The position numbers and the translations under genes are program-made. This document shows positions 39,901 through 48,900 of a stretch of DNA of 64,000 nucleotides, piece after piece. The notes beneath the pieces were generated by a model. It saw nothing but the letters and a program-made list of their open reading frames with translations. It did not search any database and was not told where the DNA came from. Origin of the DNA: Aphelocoma coerulescens (taxonomy: Eukaryota; Chordata; Aves; Passeriformes; Corvidae); contig NC_091018.1 of the NCBI RefSeq assembly GCF_041296385.1, positions 69,501 through 133,500 on the forward strand, in the 5' to 3' direction. How positions within the stretch are numbered: position 1 is the stretch's first letter; each line of letters opens with the position of its first letter.

Positions 39901-42900
39901 CAGCATTATGAGTAATGAACTAGAGTGTCCCCACGAGAAAACATTGCATTGAATATCCATTTACCTCTGTTCAGCTCTTGCTTGTCTTCCCTGCCTGATT
40001 TCAGAGAGGGCAATTGCTGAAATTCTAAAATAAAGGTTTCTTGTAGGGGTTCTTTTGTTTTGGTTTTTTGTTGGTTTGGGTTTTTTTGGTTTTTTTTTTT
40101 TTCTTCCATAAAATCCCAGGTTGTTATTCCAGGTCTTAGTCATAACTTTTGAATTTCACCAGTAATTTGGTGTGACATCTCAGGTACCACATGAACCCAA
40201 TGAGATTAGACACAGGAATTTCCCGAAGGTGAACCATTTGTCAGATTTTCTGCTGTCCTTAAAGACAACAAGGTATTGAAAGATACAGGTAAAACTGGGA
40301 AAATCACTGACTCACAGGATTTCCCTTGGTGAAGGGGAAGGCAAAACTTGGGACTCTGCTGGTTTAGTGCCATGGGTGAGATGGCCAATATCCTGGCTGT
40401 GTCCTCAAGCCAAGTGTCCAGCCTCTGACCTCGTGGCATCTCCACTCACCCACAGACCCCCTGCAGCACCACCACACAAACAATCACAGATGTGAGTGGG
40501 CTTTGCTGCCAAGTGGTGCAGGGGAAATCAAATCCAAGTGCCTTGGTTATACACCCCAATTAGAGGCAAGATGCACTGTCTGCAAGTGCAGACGGAGTGC
40601 AGATGTCCTGAATAAATGTCACAGCCTCCTTTCCTCTGCTTCCAGGGCAATGCAGCAGTGCACTGTGTCTTTTGGGACTTTGGGAAGAACAGTAAGTGTT
40701 ACTTGCTGAGCTGGCTCTGTCCCCGGCATCACAGAGGCTTTGGCTTCTTGACAATGTACCTTGAAACTTGAGTATGTGTTGCTGCTCTGTGTTGATGTTG
40801 ATACCTCAGTACTCAGTGTTATCCCCAGGGATACGGATATGGCATTGCACAGTGCTTCATCTACACGAATAAGAAGACTTCGCCTAAGAAAAAGGCAGAA
40901 ATGCAATGAAATGTCAGATGAATTCTTACAATGACTTCAGGGAATACAGTAGGGGCTTTGCTGGGGTCAGGACTTTAAAGTGGCTCAGACAGTCACCAGA
41001 CAGAGAGGGATGACTGAATTGGGTTAACTCAGAGCATGTGAGAGAGGTTTCCTCTGCAATTACTAGGATAAGAATTTTTTTTTTTTTTTTTTTAAATCAG
41101 AATCTTAGCTTCTGGGTATGTGATGCACACTACATAAATAGGGTCATAACTTCAGTCTTACCAGGGAAGATCTGGCTAGTTCAGTGCTGCACTCTGCCTA
41201 AACAAATCCTCTGCCCTGGACATGTTTCTTTCCTTTTCCTTTTCCCTTTTCCCTTTTCCCTTTTCCTTTTCCCTTTTCCCTTTTCCTTTCTCTTTTCATT
41301 TTGTTTCATTTAGTTTCGTTTCCTCCAGCACAATCTAGCCCAGCACTAGGTTCTTTATCTTCCTTCTTTCAGTATGTGCAGACATTCATTCCACCAAAAG
41401 CTTTGAGGTTCTCAGGCAACTACAGAAGATGTGTTTTGGTGTGAAATCTCACTTGTGTGCTGCTAAATGACCCTGCAATCTGTACTAACTTGAGCTCATC
41501 TTCACACACCCTGCATGCTACAGAGCTATAAATGATGGAGCGTGACTACCTCTGCTTAAAAATCCTTTTTCTCTATTACACAGATGGACTGGGTGGTTGG
41601 AATAAATCGGGGTGTGAAATGGAATATACAGATATGAATTACACAATCTGTTTTTGTAACCATCTTACCCATTTTGGAGTCCTACTGGTAAGTACTCTAT
41701 GAATCATCTCCCAGAAAATCCCATGGCACTAAACAAAGTCATCACTAGTTTTGGAGAAGAGATGGGAGATTCATATCTATACAAGCTGTTAGATATCTGC
41801 AATTTTGCCAAAATCAGCAATAACAAAAAAGCCAGTTATAATAATTTAACGGTGTAAAGTCCTTTAAATGTCACTTGCTTCAAGGCAATTTTGTTTTACA
41901 GATGTAGTTTGTACTTCTTTGCAGTGTAACTTAATCAACCTTAATGGGTTATTTACTGTGTTGGAAGTACTGTGTTAAATTTATTAACTGCCAGCAGCAA
42001 CTAACGACATTACATCTTTTTAAAAGTTTTATCTATGCTCCATCAGAAAGTGAAGTTTAGTATAAATATGGGAGATGTCATTGTCACCTCTTATTTCTCC
42101 AGAAATAAATAATTAGAGATAATTGTGGATACAAATATTGCTGTTAGCAAGAATTTTTCTTGCTTCTTTCCAGTCCCATGAAATACTTTTCTCTCTCACA
42201 GAAGATATTAGCAGAGTTCTAAAAACTATGAACACCTGCAACATTTTAAAGCTTTGTTTATGGTACAGTAGAAAAATATTTTGACAATGGATGTTTTAGG
42301 ATTTTAGCCAGTCACCCCAAGGGGTGGCTGATCCTTTGACCAATTAGACTATGAAGAAAAAAGTCTATAAAAGAGTTTGTAAAATAATTAAATAAATCAT
42401 TCTTGCTGCACAATTCCTGCCTGTTGGATCTCTCTTCTCCTCCCTGCCACTGTGGGATACTGTAATAGATAATTATTATATTATATTATATTATATTATA
42501 TTATATTATATTATATTATATTATATTATAATTATTATTATAGAGGTAATACAGAAAAAACTGCCTCTAAAAGCAAAATGTCAAAAGCTCAGATGACTAC
42601 CTGAGAATGGGCTGAAACAAAGGCAAAGAGACAGGGGAGTTCTAAGCAAACTAAGTAGATTAAATTGTCTATTCCCAGTAGGACACCACTCACAGGATGG
42701 GATGCAGCCCTACCTTTGCCTTTGGATGATTCCCCTAGAGGTCAGCATGACCCTGCTCCAGAGGCAAAAGCCCTCCTGGGAGTAAAATTGTGGCTTTTCA
42801 GAAAGGAATTGAGATGGTTCAGATTTCACACACTTGCTCAAGTTTCCAAGCAAGGAAAATTCAACCTGATTTTCAGATCACACCTCTCACTGCCACTTTG

Positions 42901-45900
42901 GTAATCGGCACAGCTACAGGTATTCAACAGCATCGTCCATGGTACATCAGAGATGTAGGTTACTAGTCTGAGGTTCAAAGTTTCATGAAATAGCAGAGAA
43001 GCTATATTCCTCCTGGCAGCAGCTGTGGAGAAGCAGGGTTCCTGTCTGGTCTTGCAGTGGTGCTTTCTGGACAGGTAGGGCCTACCACGCTCCAAGACAT
43101 TTAGCAGGTTTGTGCAGTTCCCAAGCATGGCAGCTGACACTGAAACAAAGCAGTTTCTCCTACAAAGCGAGCTCCCAGTGGAATAATTTTTATAAGATCC
43201 TGGAATCCATGTTGAATTTGCAGTTTTTGAAGAACAGCTTTTCTAGCTTCACAACTTATTGCTGGATACTTTAAATACTGCTGGTTAATTTACCGTTTAC
43301 TAGTTTGGATATTCTGTGGGACTATACAGTAAGAAACACATAAAAATATTAATGGAAAACCTCCAAAAGTAGCAGTAAGAAGAACAGGAATTTCACAATG
43401 TGAAAATGTGGAAAGGAATTTTCTAAATCTGTCCTGGCAAACAACTGTGTTTCTTTATCTTGTAACACAGGACTTGGCTCGGACAGAAATAGATGTCACA
43501 AATGATCATATATTAACTCTGATAAGCTATGCAGGATGTGGTGCTTCCTCCCTTTTTTTGGGAATAACACTCATGGCATACCTAACCCTTGAGTAAGTCT
43601 GATCCTTTTTCTTACACTGATTTAAATATTTTGGCAATAATGAATTTGCAGCAGTTATCAGAATGTTTGCTAATATTTGATTCTCTGATGCATGAGGGAA
43701 GACTGAGAGCTGACAGTGTAAATATTGTTTTATTTTGATGTCTGACTGTTGCAAAATTGGAGCTATTTGAATACTCATACTTCAATACAAGCACCTGTCT
43801 GAACTGTCCAGCAATTTTTATGTTCCTAAATTTCACAAAATCATGGAATGGTTTGGATTGGAAGGGATCTAAAAGGTCCTTTAATTCTGACACCCTGCCA
43901 TGGGCAGGAACACTTTCTACTAGACCACATTGCTCCAAGCCCCATCCAAACTGGCCTGGAACACTTCCAGGGATGGGGCAGCCACAGGTTCTCTGGGCAA
44001 CCTGTGCCAGGGCCTCCCAACCCTCACAGTAAAATGTCTGTAAAGAGTAAAAACTTCTCTCATTTCAAAAATTTACCCCTGGACATGGGTGAGATATTAC
44101 GTCAAGAATCTGGAATATTACTGTGTATAGGCTGTACATTGGATGATGCAGTGATAACCTTGTGGACTTTCCCCTTCTTGTTAGGAAGGTGCGGAGAGAC
44201 AACCCTTCAAAAATCCTGCTCAACCTTTGTGCTGCACTGCTGATGCTGAACATGGTCTTCCTCACAAATTCCTGGCTGACCTCGTTCAACCAGCCAGGCC
44301 TCTGCATCATCATGGCCATGCTCCTCCACTATTTCCTTCTTGCAGCATTCACATGGATGTGCCTGGAGTCTGTTCACTTTTATTTGGCTCTTGTCAAAGT
44401 TTTCAATGTTTATGTCCCAAAGTACATTCTAAAATGCTGCATTGCTGGCTGGGGTAAGTAGACAGATTTCCCCTCCACTTCTGTGTTTGTCAGCTTCTCT
44501 AAGATTGGGGCATATTTACAGAGGTAAGTGAAGACACTGAGCTAGCAGAAATGCGATGCACACCCTGCACTACAAGGATGGATCTCTTCCCCCAGGCTGT
44601 TCAGCTTAGATTTCTTCCGTCCAGGGAGACATTAGCAGAGAGTGCTTGTTGGTCCCTGCACAGTCATATGCAACTGAAAGTGGGTGTAAGACTCTGCTTT
44701 CCTACCCCTCTTCTCTTTACAGGATGATTTATCGTGGTACCTCACATCAGTGGGTGTGATTGGGGCAGTAATGCTGTCCACAGCCTTCACCCCTGTGTGG
44801 TGATCCTCAGAGGTGATTTTAACTCCCTCTTCAGGCCTCATGTCCATTCCTGGCATTCTCTTCCTGATTCCCACGCAGAGCGGATTTGGCTTTCATTCAC
44901 TGCTCTCCCAAGGACTTCCCTTGACATGTATCAGAGATTTGTTTGGGAGAAACATGCCAAGAAGAACCCAAATTTTGGTTCACCTGTTAGAAAAGGTGTT
45001 ATCAGAAGCACTGGCCTAGAGCAGAATTTAGGCTGTATTATCTGGGTCAACATTAGATGCTGTTTCAGAGGGGGGTTTTTACTCTTGAATAGTGTGCAGC
45101 ATATTATCATCCCTATCCTCAGATCTGATGTCCCATGCAATTGTTCTCAGGGGCAGCCATCCTTGATGGTGCTGCCAGCAATTCTCTAGAGAAAACCTAG
45201 AACTGAAAAAAATATGGGAAATGTGTGGAAGGGAAGACTGATAAAGCACTGCCTGGGAAACATCTGTCTCTATAAGCTCTTAAAACAAATTGCTGTGGTC
45301 TGCTTATCCTTCGACACCCAGCTTTCGTAATAATCAGTTGGTTTTATTTTACCAGATTGGATCCCTTCTGGAGATGTTTGAAGACTCACAAACATTTTGC
45401 AAACACAGATATTTTTATGCCTACTCATTTGTAATTTGCATAAATAAGGAGATTAAACCTGCTATGCTACACATCTAATTGCACTTGTTTCAGAAGGAGC
45501 TTTGGGGGTAGAGTTTGATCCAAAGATGCACACATCTGCTGTAATTACATATCAAAGATTATCTGACATCTTCCCAAATTCTCAATTTTTTCTTTTGAAT
45601 CAAACTATTTATTTTTCTTTTGCTTTCCACATTAGGAATACCAGCTATTGTAATTACTCTTGTGCTCATTATAAATAAAGACTTCTATGGCAATGGGTCA
45701 CTGTCTGAGAGCCATCCTTACAGCAATTTGTAAGTATAATATTTTAAGCTTTTTTATGGTCACCAGAATATCTGAAAAATACAAGAAATAACCAGAAATA
45801 ACTCACTTTTGTCTCTTCTCCCCCATCTTTACCCTCTCCTTTTGGAGGTTCTGGTCCACAGGAACATTTTGAATGCATGGCTACTACATGGAGTAACTTT

Positions 45901-48900
45901 CACATTACTGAGCACATGAACTGGGCTCGAGGACAGGGAAGGCTTTTGCCAGTCAACTCCACTTTTATTTTCTGTGAAATTTATTTCTTTGCATTAACCC
46001 AGTCTAATGGGATATTTGTATATGCTTCTGCATATTCTGGATTTCTGGTAAAATCTAAAGGCACAATAATTGCTCCAGGATTTTCCACATTTCCTTATGT
46101 TGTTTTTTTTTGTTTTAAATGTCAACTCACATCACTGTCTCATCATAATTTCAAGTAGTTTAATTTAAATCGTCTCAACCTCCTCTCTTTTCCAGTGAGA
46201 AAACACTGCATTCTTTCACCCTTTTTAAAAATGCTTTTGTAGCAAAGAACGTTTCCACCTCCTTCTTGTTTAGCACAATCTGATCACTTGTTGGTGAAAA
46301 TTACCTGGAATATTTGAATTTTCTCCCATCACAGAGGCAACACACACCCATGACACCTCAGAGGGAGAATTGTTCCCCATCTTTAACAAAAAGATGTTAA
46401 GAAAAAAAAAAGTAAAATTCACTAATTTGTGTCTAAGGAAAAGCTAACCAGTGGCATGCTATTATTTAGACCCCTAATTAAGTCGTATTTAACTTGGTTT
46501 TTCTAAGGCAGTGTGTCTTTGTGTTTATACATTATTAAGCTGTGAAACAATCATCAGGTTTATCTGAATCTGGCAGAAATATCAATGTCTTAAAGAATTT
46601 CCATAACATCCATAAAAAAAAGGTAAGTGCAGGGATTCTATTAATGTCCTCGTTGTGGGAAAATAGCAGGTGCTAGGGAATGCCCCTAACTAGGTTTTGG
46701 AGAACCATACAGAATACTTATTTTGGGAACCAGGCTTCCTGAGTTTCCCCCTCACAAAACTCCTTATTGAATACACACCTCCCTTTCTTGCAGTTGCTGG
46801 ATCCAGGACAACACAGTGTTCTACATCTCCGTTGTGGCCTATTTCTTCTTAATATTTTTGATTAATACAGCCATGTTCATCACTGTTCTCCTTCAAATCC
46901 ACTCTGTAAAAACAAGGACACAAAAGCCATCCAGATTCTGGAAACAGGGTGTTCTCCAAGACCTCAAAAGTGCTTTCAGCCTGATGTTTCTTTTGGGCTT
47001 AACTTGGGGTTTTGCCTTTTTTGCCTTGGGAGCAGTGAGGATATTTTTCTTGTATCTCTTCAGCATTTTTAACACCTTGCAAGGTAATTTCTGAATGGAG
47101 TAGTGCAATAAGCACAATGGTTTAGGGATGTGAAATAGAAATAAATCTGTATTATCATGTAACTCAAGCATGGGCAAAGAGGAGACCTGATACAGCTTTT
47201 GTATTACAGGCTTTAGCTATTTTAAAAGGAAAGTTCTGTTGCGAAGTGAGATGACAGTGTTGTTTAGATAGTATTGCTGTGATAGAAAGACTATTAAAGA
47301 CATGAATTCATGCCTTGGAAACACAGGTCCCAATAAATGCGCCTTTTCAGGAGCTGGCATGATCCTTTTCATCTGGGCATAAAAATGGCTGATAGAATCC
47401 ACATTGACTTGCAGATTGTTCTTAAACCAAATCTGCAGAAAACTCTTCCTGTCACCCTTTCATATGCACGAAGAAGTCAGTGCAACTCTGGGCCAACATG
47501 ATTATAAAATTGGCTTGGATTGGAAGGGACCTTAAAGATCTTAATGCTGGCCCAGGGACACTTTGCCCACACAGAACACACTGGTGTCAGTGGCATGACA
47601 AAAGTTTAGAAAATGGGCAGCAGGTTGGAGAATACACATGAAAACCCATGAATCTCTCCTTTCTTCTTTAGGGTTCTTTATCTTTGTGTTTCACTGCCTG
47701 ATGAAGGATGAAGTAGTGAAGCAGTGCCGAGTACACTTCTGCTGGGGAAGATTTCGTCTGAGTGATTATTCTGGTAAGCTCTGAAGGGATTTGTTTAGTT
47801 GACTCATAAATCTTCGTCTGCTACTGGTGTCACATTTGTTCTGCATTAAGAAATACGGCTCCTCTCAACAGCCCTTCTGCATTGCATTGGATAATTGTTC
47901 TTTAATAGGTCTTTATCCTCTTGCATTAACTGCTTATATGATATGATGATGGGGTGACAGCATGCAGTAAAAACTGCAGATTTCCAAAAGAGATTTCAGC
48001 TCTGTCTCTTAATTCTGTTCTCATATGCCATTCAGGGTTTCCTTAGGTGAGCCATGTTTTTGGTGGCTTTCCAGTCACCATAAAGCTGAGATTCTGAAAT
48101 TTATGCAGAATATTGGGCATACTAGTTGCTATTTTTTATGTGCGGGAGCTGGATTTGCTCAGCCTGGGAAGGAGAAGGGAGATGTCTTGCTATCTTTGGC
48201 TATCTGAGGGGTAGTTACAGAAAAGAGGCGGATTTTCAGAGCTGCACATCAAGAGGACCAGAGGCAATGGACACAAGCCACAGTGATGGAAATTCACATT
48301 ATTCCTAAGGAAATAAATTTTTTTCACTATGTGGGTAGTTGGGTGTCAGTGGCCCAGAAAGATGGTGCGGGGAGTCCCTCTCCTTGGAGAGTAAAAATTC
48401 AGCTAGACCCATGCCAGACCAACTCGATCCAGCTCTGGGCAGGAGGTTGGAGTGAAGACCTCTGAAGGTCTGTTCCAATCTAAATTATTCTAATATTCTT
48501 CTATCTGCCAGCTCAGCAAGAAGTAGCATGTGCCGTGGCTTATTCTGGGCTACTCCAGTGATGTTGATTTTTTACAGAAATGTGGAAGAATTTAATAACT
48601 CTGTGTGTCTACCAAAATGAGTTGATGTTATGAATGGGTATAACAAAGGACAAGCTTAGCCCCTTGGTTTTCAGGAAACCAGACTAAAAATCCTGGTTTA
48701 ACACCTGTGTCTTGTGCACAGCATCCTGTGCACCCTGTGCTGTTGAAGAAGAGGCAGCTTTCCGTTTGCAGAGGGGGAGTTCAGCACAAGTGCTCTCAGT
48801 AGCACACAGAGTGTTCTCCCTTGAGCAGAAGCCAGGTCAGTGTTGTATGACAGAATAAAGATGAGGCTGCAATTCCTACCCTTTGTGTGACTCCTGCCTT

